Translations under genes and position numbers: made by a program
Shown here: positions 21,224 through 30,726 of the stretch, in pieces
Numbering within the stretch: position 1 is the stretch's first letter
How the letters are laid out: each line of letters starts with the position of its first letter
NCBI GenBank assembly: GCA_015499995.1
Contig: JADNRV010000478.1
Location: 1 to 30,737, forward strand
Reading direction: 5' to 3'
DNA: 30,737 nt
DNA from: Flammula alnicola
Taxonomy: Eukaryota; Basidiomycota; Agaricomycetes; Agaricales; Strophariaceae
Notes under the pieces: model-generated
The model's input: the letters and a program-made list of their open reading frames with translations, nothing else
Told to the model about the DNA's origin: nothing
Database searches by the model: none

Positions 21224-22566
21224 AAGAATCTGGGGTTTGGAAAAGACGCTGTGCATAAACGGCATTCTGCATGGTGGCAACCACCGAAGATGACCAAGCT
21301 CACCTAATCTGGTCATGGCTCATAGGCTGACGCTTCAGCATATGATTAATTTGGCACCGCCACTTCCGTCAGCCACCCGCCCGTCTGACCGCCTACCACA
21401 AGGCATTCAACATGGATTGAACATTCTCACCGGGAAATAAAATCACACTGTCATATCCCTAAAGTCACTATGTATCTCCTAAATAATTTTAATGACTTTC
21501 AGAGCATAAATAATTGACAGGCACCCCACAATGCACAAGAAATTGAATTTTCTACTGTTAATTTGAGGTACTCAGCCTCAGCCTACTTATATTACATTAT
21601 TTATGAGGTGATAATCACAAACCCTGTAGAATAGACCTGAATGCATGTATATTTATCATATAGAACCTCAATAGCATCTACTATAACCCATGGTGTCAAC
21701 AAAAGCGAGCATTCTGGTGGGAGGTGCAAGCCCCGGTGTTTGCCGCCGTTCTGGATGGCATTTTTTCCAACTTACGGATGCCCTCGGAGGGGCGGACTCT
21801 CGAAATACCGAACTTTCTGAATGGGCGTGTACCTTAAAATGAGGGCATCCATATATTGGAAACACCGGCGGTGATCGATGTCATCAAACACTGGTGGCAA
21901 ACACTGCAGCACATGTCCCCACCAGGATGCATGAGCTCGTCATTGCAAATGATGACCAGTAGACATTAAAGCCTCATACAGCAGAGATAGAGGTACTAAA
22001 GCCAATATATTCATATTACACAACTATTTTGGTAGTTGATATATTTATTTTATATCAAATGGAATGGGAAAATTGTGATTTATGACAGCTTCTGCCACCA
22101 CAGATGCTTGGCTTTTTGGTGGTAGCATTATGTTAATAACATAGAAAGGTAGTTTTTCAATATGGCGGGGAAGTTTAAGAAGGGCATTGAGCATTTGGAG
22201 GCCCGAGCGATGGCTGGGCGGGTTGCAGCTTGGGTAGTATCACAGTCTGTTGTTGGTTTTATGCTCTTAAAGTTTACAAAACATAGCAAAAATAGCATTA
22301 GTACTGAAGCTACATTACTACATTGAATAGGAAACTTTTCTATATAGCGAGGACAATTAAAGCGCCTGCTGAATGTCCAAATCTATGCCAGCTGTGCGGG
22401 CAGGGTGAGGCGGGCGGCTGACGGAACTACGCGACGCCAAATTGGACATCTGCCAATCTGCCGACAAGGCTTTAGGCCTTTTGGAAGGCTTAGGTCATCT
22501 TCGGGGATTGCCGCCATCGACACCGCTGGTGAACGACGCCGGTGTTTCCAAATCCCAGATTCTTAC
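21224..22566. mobile_element. TIR element of about 1.34 kb with arms of nearly 200 bp
   Basis: The left arm (21,224 to about 21,420) aligns with the reverse complement of about 22,365-22,566. Shared words in order are AAGAATCTGGG, TTTGGAAA, CCGAAGATGACC, TTTGGC, TTCCGTCAGCC and CCCGCC. A further related piece (TTGGAAACACCGGCG at 21,856-21,870) pairs perfectly with 22,538-22,552, indicating an internal or nested copy. No transposase frame is present. Neither target duplication nor exact ends could be fixed. Confidence 0.55.
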
Positions 22567-22664
22567 CTTAAAATGTAGACTTGTGACCAGCCTTATATGA
22601 GTGCAAAAACCCTCGATATAAGGACTGGAAAACCAGGACTTCCTGGCTCTTGTCGCGCGCTATG

Positions 22665-23388
22665 ATCGAAAGTGGAGCATTCGGACATCACCGACTGCCC
22701 TTTTAAGAAAAAGACCTCGAATAGGAAGGTACATTTTGGCAGAGTGCGTCCATGGCAGTTGTCCTTGCTTGCTTGCTTCCCTCATCTACACTCACTTCTG
22801 ATGCCTCCAGAACCACCTTTCCATGTCAAACTCTCCTCAAGCCAGCAAGAAAATGTACCAGTGGTGATCTCGACGACAATGAGCTCTGCTTTGCCAGGAA
22901 CTTTGGCTGAGGACAAGCTGCTGAGAAGATCACAAGATTCACAACGCAAATCGACTTTCCAGAGCTCGAATGTCCAGAATGCAATGGAGTTGGATACTGG
23001 GGCAGCCAACGATGTAGTAGTGGATAGAGCAGATTGCATGGCTACTGGGGGCTCTTTTCATACCATGAGAAATCTATTGCCGATACATTTGACTGCTCAA
23101 CATCATTTTCTGTGTGATTTTCTGTGTGATCAGAACTCCATCTCTCTGTCAGGAATCCATATTCTGTGAGTACACAGATGCTGAAGCCATCCATCAAGTG
23201 TTGGAGCATATTCCATAGCACAAAATTGAAAGAAAAAGGACTACATGTGAAGGTAAGGAATGAAAATGGACAACGCGAACGTGAGACGCGAGTTCACTCT
23301 CGACGTGCTCTGCCAAAATGTACCTTCCTATTTGAGGTCTTTGCCTTAAAAAGGAGTGTTGGGCATGTCGGAACAATTCATTCTCGAT
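22665..23388. mobile_element. Inverted-repeat element of about 724 bp (MITE-like)
   Basis: 22,665-22,750 and 23,302-23,388 are inverted copies over about 86 bp, sharing GACCTCRAATAGGAAGG, TACATTTTGGCAGAG and, more loosely, ATCGARARTG and TTCNGACAT at the outer ends. The 550-bp centre carries an open 165-codon plus-strand frame (22,672-23,169) that reads partly through the arm. One alternative frame contains a CPECNGVGYW motif, but neither is convincing. It lies just upstream of the hAT-like gene. Confidence 0.6.
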
Positions 23389-23417
23389 TAGTGCAGAGTT
23401 TGTTATAATAATGCTAA

Positions 23418-23493
23418 TAACACGGAATATATAACATATATTTAACATGTTATTAACATATTTCACATGTTATATATTGTTAAATATTCCGCA
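23418..23493. repeat. AT-rich interrupted palindrome
   Basis: CGGAATATATAACA at 23,418 is mirrored by TGTTAAATATTCCG ending near 23,493. The interior repeats TTAACATGTTA-like words, so the whole can fold into a long AT-rich hairpin. It lies between the inverted-repeat element and the hAT-like gene. Possible roles are a transposon end or a fragile site; none is shown. Confidence 0.6.
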
Positions 23494-23684
23494 GAGCCTG
23501 TACAGAATAAGAGATCACTAAGAGATCACTTGAGGTCGCTTCCGGGCCGTTCGGGGGCACAGCACAGCCACATCGATAAGATAAGATATATCTTGTCAGT
23601 TTTATGTAAGGTCCGATTTTTCTTGTGCTTGAATCTCGTTGGGCATTGCGTTTAAATCAAAAATTTCCATCTCTGCATGCGAAA

Positions 23685-26261
23685 ATGCTCTCCGAGATTC
23701 AAGAAAAGTCTTTGCTCGACATTTGTTCAAAATTCATTAATTCTGGTGATGACATTACATTGGCCAACTTGGTTGACGTCATTAACTCCACAATCCCCAA
23801 CCGCGAAAGTCAAGAATGGAAATTCTGGACCAAGCATATGGATGATCTCAATGAGGCGTGGGTGCGTATCAACAAGGAAGGCAAGGATATCCTGTGGCCT
23901 GAGGTATGGTTCTTCTTTTCATGTATACAGTATAGTATTTAGGCTTATTTTTATATTAGCCACCAATTACACAGACGGCTGCAGCAGATACTCATCACGC
24001 ACCTCAGACCAATGCGTGCAAGAAGGCTGGCACGCACAAGACAGGGCCATCCTCTGCCACTCTCTTCAAGGTCAAAACATCATTGGAGACATGGGAATGT
24101 GTTCCCTCCAGTGAACTGATGACCCTGATCAAGAAACTCTGTGCTGAGCGCAAGCTTGCACTGGAGGGTGGTAATGGCATGGGTCCGGCACATCAGCCGA
24201 AGTCGACAAGCGAGCCGAGGAAGGCAGGAAAACCCCGCGACACCCTCGTTGATGATCTTATCCTTATCATCGAAGTCGAAGAACCTAAGCCGGCTGGAGA
24301 CAAGCAAAAGCATTTGGCGGTGTATTGTGTCGCATGCCAGAAAAGGACTGCAGGACGAGATGCAAATCACATTAAGCAACATGCGAAGGACTGTACTGTA
24401 TGTTTTCACCATTCAGAATTCAGATATATGAATTAAATGACGTTTAAAATGTTCCAGGGCTTGGCCAAAAATTTTCCAAAGCTTTATCATGATGTTGTGA
24501 CGAATCTGGCAGCACAAGCACATTCAACAAAGCTCGGAAAGGTGAATGCGGCATTGGATGAAGCGTCAAATGATGGTACTATTTCGGAGTCTCCACTGAC
24601 CAGAACACTCATGAACTACATGAATTCTGCAAAGTTAACGGACCAACAGAAGATGAAGATTGAGTGGTTGATGTTTCGGATGTTCATTTGCTGTGCTCTT
24701 CCCTGGGCTCTCGTGAATAACGAGTTTTTCATAGCATTTGTGCTCGCCCTCACTCCAAAATTTTGTTATTCCGGACAGATCAGCATTTTTCCCCAAACAT
24801 CTTGCCCAAGAGGTTGCTGCTTGGGGGGAGGCTTTCAAAAAATTTATCGGAAACTACTGTCATTTAACAATGTCTCTCGATGGATGGAGCACTCATGCAT
24901 GCGATGAAGTATATATGGTTCACACAACTACTCTGAAGCGAAGATCATTCTTCACAGATGGACATGTCTTTAAGGGTGTATCAGTCATGGGAGAGGCACT
25001 TCTGGATGTGATTGTCAAGGTATGAGCACCATTCGACGTTTGTATTGTTCAAGATTACTAAAAAGTGTTAGATTTTGGGGACTTACAATCCTCGCAAGTA
25101 TAGTGATAGTGCTATTGCCAGAGATAGTGGTCCAAATGTCCGCTCCGCCAAAATCAAGCTCCATGTGCATTATCCTTGGATTCTTAATATCTATGATCCA
25201 TGTCATAATCTAAGTCTGTTTATGAAAGATATTGGCAAGCTATTCAAACCTGTATGATAATATTTCTTAACATTACTTCATGTGAATACAATGACTGACT
25301 TTCTTCTAGATGCTTTCAATTGTTTCTGGTATCACAAACTACTTCGGAAAGTCCAATTACAGAACACACTATCTTGACGAAGAACACAAGAAAGAGGGCG
25401 TGGCTGAAGGGATAAAATCTCATTCCGAAACCCGATTCTCATCAAGCTACTACCAGGTTGTGTCCGTTAACACCTGTATGAATGCGATCAAGAGATGTAT
25501 TTGATCGGAAACCTTAAAGTTTGATACAAAAGCAGTACATGTTCGAACACACTTGTAGAATCTTCTAACTTTGTCATGGCCTTAAAACAGACAAAGAAGC
25601 TGCTTCCTTACCTTAAAGATGGCACCCTTCATTTCAATCTCATGAGCGAGATGACGGGCTTCATCTACCTTCTCTCGGCAGCTGCCAATGGGCTTCTCAT
25701 GCTCGAAGGTCAAAATACCAACTGTGCAGATGTTTTCTACGTGTGGGTTTGTATCACCTACAATCTTGAACAAGTCCTCGCAAATCCTTCAATTGGTATC
25801 TTGTCATATCGGCCTTCTATGGTTGAAGCTTACAATCATCGTTTCAAACAAATGATGACAGAATCATCGCATAATGTTTTCCTCCTTGCTTATTATCTCC
25901 ATCCCTGTGAGTTCATTGTTTATGCAATTATTTCACTGACTTATATCTCTTTATTTCAGTATTTTGTCACCACGGAGGTCTTCAGTTGATGATGCCAGTG
26001 CTTCCTGAAGGACAAACCCTGAAGTTGGACCGCTACCCAGCACTCTTCTGCACACTCCTGACCTGTCTTCTCAACATTTTCAGGGGAGAACAGCTTCGTC
26101 TCGAGGATTCTGAAGCTGAGGTTGTTCCCCTCTTGATTCAAGAGTTCATTGCATATGCCTATAACAAGGAGCCTTTCCGCAGCCAGCCCTGTAACCATCA
26201 GACAAAGCCGCTCAAATGGTGGACTGAGATATCAAAGGATTCAAATGCACAGCTGATTGGT
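23685..26261 (+). pseudogene. hAT-superfamily (DUF659) transposase gene, recently inactivated, 3' end missing
   Basis: The inferred exons are 23,685-23,903, 23,975-24,397, 24,458-25,019, 25,072-25,251, 25,310-25,534, 25,591-25,906 and 25,960-26,261, all joined by GT..AG introns of 52-71 nt that keep frame. The translation holds a BED-like finger (CVAC...HIKQHAKDC), the DUF659 block with SLDGWS and its Asp, RDSGPNVRSAK, the YPWILNIYDPCHNLS motif, and near the end the dimerisation-type PLKWWTEISKDSNAQLIG. Defects: one extra T in the run at 24,761-24,764 shifts frame, and TGA at 25,502-25,504 ends exon 5 early. The last exons are absent because an LTR begins at about 26,330 after the intron donor at 26,262. 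The true start may lie upstream; the frame stays open to about 23,625. Confidence 0.85.
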
Positions 26262-26782
26262 GTAAGTCATTTACTGGTTCATTCGCAGGTCTATTGTGAC
26301 TGAAATATTTATTATTGTAGCGGTAAAGATGCTTAGTGCGGGGTGTGTGTGAACTACTAGATAATCAAGTAGTCGCTTTCAATAGACTTTGTAATGTCTA
26401 TTAGAGAGATACTATCAAATCCGACTTGCTTCACTTTTAAATAACTACTTTACTACACTCAAACACCCAAATCAATGTTTAGTTGACTTAGTTCGTCCAA
26501 GGGGAGGATAATAGTTTTATAATATCGATACCTGATAGTAGGTGTGCGATAAAAGAAGGTGTTTTAACTATGCAACGGCTCAGGCAAGGCCTTAGGCGCG
26601 TTTATAGTCAATGGGTCGTTTTAAGTCCAATAGACTTGTGTAAATTCTGGTCTGGTACTCGGAAACTAGTGCTCTATGCACAAACTGCTAACTGATCTTG
26701 CTTTGTCTTGTTCTCCAATTGAGAAGATGGATCTATGCCCTTTAACTTGTCTTTACTTGTCTCAAAAACTATACTTGTGGAA

Positions 26783-26873
26783 AGAGGCGCGCAGATGTCT
26801 TATCCGCCGACACTACAGTCCCTTAACAATGGCCAGAGGCGCGTAGACGCTTTGTCTACCGACACTACAGTCC
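26783..26873. repeat. Tandem pair inside the LTR, period 52 bp
   Basis: Two units read AGAGGCGCGCAGATG...CCGACACTACAGTCC and AGAGGCGCGTAGACG...CCGACACTACAGTCC. Such short repeats are common in the R/U5 part of long LTRs. Confidence 0.75.
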
Positions 26874-27150
26874 AGGTCCCCAGATGTCCTTTGACAAAGG
26901 GTAGGTTTTGAACAAGTCACTTAGACAGGTTCCTTGGCTTATAACTCTCTTTACTTGTCTTGGCGAATCACTTAGACACGCGTTCTCGTCTTAACAGTTC
27001 GTTTATATCGTTACTTGGTTTCTTTTTATATTATGGGACTCTCGCTTTGAAGCTACTTGGTACTTAGAGGTGAAACACTTAAGATATAATTCTTAAGCGC
27101 TTGTATCTCGTGGGTGGTAAATTGCTTGTATTCTACGGTGTTACAGGGCT

Positions 27151-27160
27151 GCTTATATAC
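27151..27160 (-). promoter_or_regulatory. Putative TATA box of the LTR
   Basis: GTATATAAGC on the minus strand, about 930 nt from the LTR start and 820 nt from its end, a plausible U3/R position. Confidence 0.4.
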
Positions 27161-28092
27161 TACTGAGACGATATATTATTACATAGACGCAATGACGAGA
27201 ATATAGAGATTTCATGGGCATTTGTGCGCGAGCGGCGGCCTTGTGGAGTACAGTTTCCGTGCGCGTCCGCTCAATCATGCCTTTTTGGTTGGATCGGGAG
27301 CTCAGATCGTCGTCGGCTCGGCTAACTTAAGCGCCTAAGACTTACTCCTCCTCGACCGCGTGGTATACAGGCTCGTGACCTTTCGTTTTCATTGGTATCT
27401 TGTCTTGTCATTGGCTATCGACTGACCGGAGCATAGACGCGCTTACATCTCGTCGGAGACGCTCGGGCAATCCTCACCCGTTCTGTCCGTGATAATCCTC
27501 GTGATTAGGGTTGTAACCCTTTGTCCTCCGTACCCGATACTCTGGTACTCTCGGCGTGCATCTGGGATCTCGCTGTGTCGAGTTATGCACCCCGGAAATC
27601 TTCCTGTACCAAGTTATTACCCGATATGGTATGTGTTCCCAATTTGGTATCCCTTTGATCCGAGCTTTGATCGGCGTTGCTACAGGCGCGTCTATGGGCG
27701 TCTGCTTTACCCCGCTGCTCCACTGTCCTCGGTGCCTTCGGCAATGTCACGCGACCTGTCCTGTAGTGTGCCTAGATGTCCGTTCTTTAATCTAGAGACC
27801 CGCGCCCTCGCTGTATAGGCCGGATGGTTAAGATATTACTGAAAGGCGCCTATTCCGTACACTTCATTAGATGTACTGACTGTTATCTCAATAGTTACTA
27901 ATGATAATGTCTTTATTAAACCGCGCATTCCTCGTTATCTTGCATAGTTTCCTCTAGTCCTTAGTAGTCTTGTCATTGTAATGTCCGGACTTGTAACATT
28001 TAGACTACGGTATAAGCTTTACTAAGTGCTAAAAATAGCTCAGGTAAGGAGAATAGTAGTCCGTTCACAGCTAGCCGCTCGCGGTCTCTTCA

Positions 28093-28101
28093 TCTCCCCC
28101 C
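28093..28101 (-). other. Putative polypurine tract at the LTR border
   Basis: GGGGGGAGA on the minus strand abuts the TG that starts the LTR. Polypurine tracts prime second-strand synthesis in LTR retrotransposons and sit exactly here, at the inner edge of the 3' LTR. Confidence 0.5.
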
Positions 28102-28523
28102 AACTTAGATATTGACTGTCCCCAGTCAACCTTATTGCACACTATCAATGGTCTTTGGTTCTTGTTTTTCCGTTCAACATTTGCCTATGCATTTCCTTAG
28201 GAGCGCCTATGTTCTCACGGCAAAGCTTGCCGTTGTAATGAGAAGCACGGTGAAGACTTCCTGCCTAGCAAACTTTCCTAAGTTGCCAACTCGTGTTCTA
28301 AGGTCTTTCCATCCTAGGAATAGTTTCCTTAATCGTTGCTGATCCTGATCATCGGTAAGCGCTTCTAATGAATCCGCTTCCTTGAAAGGCTACAGAACGG
28401 ATTCTATCAGGTTTTAACATATCCTGCGGCTTCTTTCTTGGTGAATGCGAAGAATCGCACTCCATTATCATCATTCGGTTGTAGTCGGTGACTCGGTGCG
28501 GTCTCGGAAGCTTCGTCTTGGCC
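28102..28523. other. Non-coding interval between LTR and plus-strand gene cluster
   Basis: Neither strand shows a recognisable protein. The minus-strand frame at 28,349-28,597 (82 codons) has no pol-like motif. If the LTR assignment is right, this is the zone between the promoter of the plus-strand cluster and the retroelement's 3' end. Confidence 0.4.
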
Positions 28524-28527
28524 CGTG

Positions 28528-28535
28528 TATATAAA
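28528..28535 (+). promoter_or_regulatory. Putative TATA box of the plus-strand gene cluster
   Basis: TATATAAA, followed within 30-120 nt by a pyrimidine-rich stretch (about 28,560-28,625) like fungal transcription starts, and about 170 nt upstream of the first in-frame ATG (28,699). Confidence 0.5.
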
Positions 28536-28698
28536 CTGGATATACGCGCCCTATAGACTCCAACACTTTCGCCCTTGTTCGCCACCACTGTCAACAACCA
28601 CGCTCGTCTTCTACCCTCTCTCTGGTTATCTCATTACGTCTGCTGCCATCTGCGCCTACTTGCAGCCTGTCTGGGACGTTCTCCGTCGTAAGCTCCTT

Positions 28699-29050
28699 AT
28701 GTTTACGCTTACACCGGCAACCCGTCGCGTTTCCGCTGCCTCAATGGTTCTTAGTGGATTATCCACCCAGATGGTATGTCATGTCTTTTTTTTCTTCTTC
28801 GCTCTTGTCTCACTCTTCTCTTTCTAGGGTAATTATATGCGCGGGTTTGCAGTGACTAGGTCTCCCGAGCCTCTCGCTTGCTTGCGCGTGCGACGCTGGC
28901 TGTGTTTCCTGGCGCATGTCGCCGGTGAAACACCCCCTTCGTTCGCCTATTTCCCGGAATTTCGATCCTTCCCTGGTTGTAAGTCATTACATCCTCTGCC
29001 TTTCATTTGTCTTTTACTGATCACCCTGACCGACCTTTTCTTTAGGCTGA
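28699..29050 (+). CDS. Short spliced ORF upstream of the cluster (76 aa), leader ORF or broken 5' exons
   Basis: The exons are 28,699-28,773, 28,828-28,978 and 29,046-29,050. The introns start GTATGT and GTAAGT and end TTTCTAG and TTTAG. The product is basic and Arg/Ala-rich (CLRVRRWLCFLAHVAG in the middle) and matches no family I know. The second splice enters exon 3 in the wrong phase for the long downstream frame and reaches TGA at 29,048. Either this is a genuine small first cistron or leader ORF, or the gene once encoded one longer protein and has suffered a small indel. The splice sites are good on both sides, so transcription across the junction is likely. Confidence 0.4.
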
Positions 29051-29090
29051 TTTTTATCCCTTGCATGCCGAGGAAGTCTCAGAGGCTGCT

Positions 29091-29588
29091 ATGGATAGCG
29101 AACCGCCATTCCCAGAGCTCGTCGGGCTGGCTCAGCGACTGTTAGAGGCGACTTGGGTGCATTCGCCCGTCGTAGCTCCTCTTGTCCTGTATTCTCCTTC
29201 ACCGTCACCGGTGCTTGGTATGTATATCTATGTTCCCTTTCGTTGATTCACAGTTTAACCAATCTTGGTTGTATAGCGCCGGTTCCAGACAGGGACCTTG
29301 ACGAGATGCGTTCGCCCACATCGACGCCTGCTGGTATGTGCCATTGCATATTTTCTTATTGGATTGTGGTTAACTTGGTGGTTTTTAGTTCCCCCAACAA
29401 TGGATCGCGACGGCGCGCGTCTATCCTCGCCACCACCCATTCCGTCCTTGACCGCACATCCGGAGGATCGACTTCGGTGCTTTGTTGAAATTCCCCCGCG
29501 TCGTTCAAAGGGTCGCAAGGGTAAAGGCAAAGCTCGTGCTAGAACCCCGTCCCCATCTCCTGCACCTCCGTCACCTCCTGCGCACTAA
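29091..29588 (+). CDS. Pro/Ser-rich basic protein of unknown function (127 aa), upstream cistron
   Basis: The exons are 29,091-29,217, 29,277-29,333 and 29,389-29,588; introns of 59 and 55 nt start GTATGT and end TATAG and TTTAG. The frame is open upstream to 29,046, so the true N-terminus may lie in an earlier exon. The protein begins acidic/hydrophobic (MDSEPPFPELVGLAQRLL), has a Pro/Ser-rich centre, and ends in a Lys/Arg-rich patch (RRSKGRKGKGKARAR) followed by PSPSPAPPSPP. This composition suggests nucleic-acid binding, but no domain is recognised. Its TAA stop (29,586-29,588) shares an A with the ATG of the next ORF, pointing to reinitiation or coupled translation. Both ORFs have similar intron size and lie in CpG-rich DNA. 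Confidence 0.6.
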
Positions 29589-30657
29589 TGACTCGCGCAG
29601 CTGCTGCAAGATTAGCTGCCAGTTCTCATCAAGAAGTCCGACCAGGAGTTGCCTCTGGCTCGCAGGTCACCCTGGATGTCTCTCCAGCCCCACCTCGACC
29701 TCTCAAGCGCAAAGTCGCGGCGCTGGGCGATGCTCGAAGCAAGCGCCCTCGTCGAGAGGTGACTCCTGAGTCCCCAGAGCCAGATTCTTCTTCTTCTAGC
29801 AAGTTGGCTGCTGCCCAACTTGCTCTGCTTTTGGGTGCGGTACCCAAACCCCTGGTGAGTTCTTTTGTGTCATTATTGTTCTATGCATTTATTTCCTCGT
29901 TTTTGTTATCTTTAGGCGCCCCCCGTGTGTATTGCGTGCAGTCTCAAAGGATTAAAACCTGAGGACTGCATCATACCACAGGGTGAACAGGGCTGTATCC
30001 CGTGCCGGAGGAGCCGCCGTGGCATCTGCTCTTTCAGAGCCAAGCTGAAGGACCAGATGCCGGATTTTGAGACTTTCCTCGAGTTCGGCCAGTCATCTTT
30101 AACCAGTAAGTTCCCCATTATTCGCATAGACTTTTTCTTGACTAACTTGTGGACCCCTCCTAGATCTTCAAAATCTATTTGAACGGCTCCAGCGTATCAG
30201 TGCCACCAACGTCCTTCAACGAGCGCTTGTCCGTCAGAGCGACCTCGAGATCTCCGTCTTGTCGCGTGAGATCTTGGGTGTCTTGTATCGGCTTGTTGCA
30301 TCGGATCCCGACAACTCATTCCGGGATTTATACCTCGCCGACGACGATGCTATGGAGACTTTGATTGACGTTCTGTCGGCCTTGTCTCCTGGCGACTTGT
30401 CTTCCAATGATCGGCATCCCCTTCACTCGACCTCCCTTTCCGAGTTGTCTCTTTTGTTGCAGGGGGTTGCTACTCCGCCCTGGCTTCTTCACCCTAGCCA
30501 CATCCTTCCTCCTCACCCTCATGTCGTTCCATATCAGGAGAGCGAGCCTGACGCCGACGAGGCCTCTGCCTTCCTCGACACCGACTCGGAGCGTGCTACT
30601 TTAGACGCTCTTGATCGCGACGTGGGCGACTTAGACGATTTTGAGTGCTACCAGTAG
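29588..30657 (+). CDS. Protein with Zn(2)Cys(6)-like cysteine cluster (316 aa), downstream cistron
   Basis: The exons are 29,588-29,854, 29,916-30,105 and 30,164-30,657 (introns of 61 and 58 nt, GTGAGT and GTAAGT donors, TTTAG and CCTAG acceptors), all in frame to TAG at 30,655. Residues 1-89 are Ala/Ser/Pro-rich with a basic stretch (PLKRK, SKRPRRE) that could be a nuclear localisation signal. The second exon begins a six-cysteine cluster CX2CX9CX8CX2CX7C, ending in CIPCRRSRRGIC, close to the fungal Zn(II)2Cys6 DNA-binding pattern (CX2CX6CX5-12CX2CX6-8C) but with a longer first loop. A Leu-rich, probably helical segment follows (NLFERLQRI...EILGVLYRLV), then an acidic C-terminus (DADEASAFLDTDSE, DLDDFE). 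The product is probably nuclear and DNA-binding; the function is unknown. A further GT..AG intron (30,669-30,726) lies beyond the stop. Confidence 0.7.
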
Positions 30658-30668
30658 TTTTGGACCTG

Positions 30669-30726
30669 GTAAGTCCCACCTTTCCTTTCTTTCTTATTTT
30701 AACCAATACTGACTTCTATTCTATAG
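30669..30726 (+). other. Probable intron downstream of the stop codon
   Basis: GTAAGTCCC at 30,669 and CTATAG at 30,721-30,726, with AATACTGAC as candidate branch site, only 12 nt after the stop at 30,657. The transcript therefore seems to continue to the right, either as a spliced 3' UTR or into another cistron outside the window. Confidence 0.5.

Larger units (their letters stand above)
26330..28092 (-). mobile_element. Long terminal repeat of a large retrotransposon, minus orientation, about 1.76 kb
   Basis: On the minus strand it starts TGAAGAGACCGCGAGCGG at 28,092, directly preceded by the purine tract GGGGGGAGA (28,101-28,093), the hallmark of a 3' LTR border. It ends CCCCGCACTAAGCA at about 26,330. 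A TATA box (GTATATAAGC, 27,160-27,151) sits mid-LTR, and no protein frame is present. It is rich in CpG, unlike the DNA to its left, and cuts the hAT-like gene, so it is young. The internal region should lie to the right. The left boundary and orientation are inferred; reading it as a plus-strand 5' LTR is less likely because no primer-binding site follows 28,092. Confidence 0.55.

Noticed and set aside
12888..28092. LTR-like segments at 12,888 and 26,330-28,092 as the two LTRs of one element
   Set aside because: Only the first dozen bases agree (TGA(A)GAGACC); the rest differ, orientations are opposite, and unrelated elements lie between. At most they belong to related families.
28349..28597. 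Minus-strand ORF as the 3' end of retroelement pol
   Set aside because: No integrase, chromodomain or RNase H motif is visible, so it cannot be used to support the retroelement interior.
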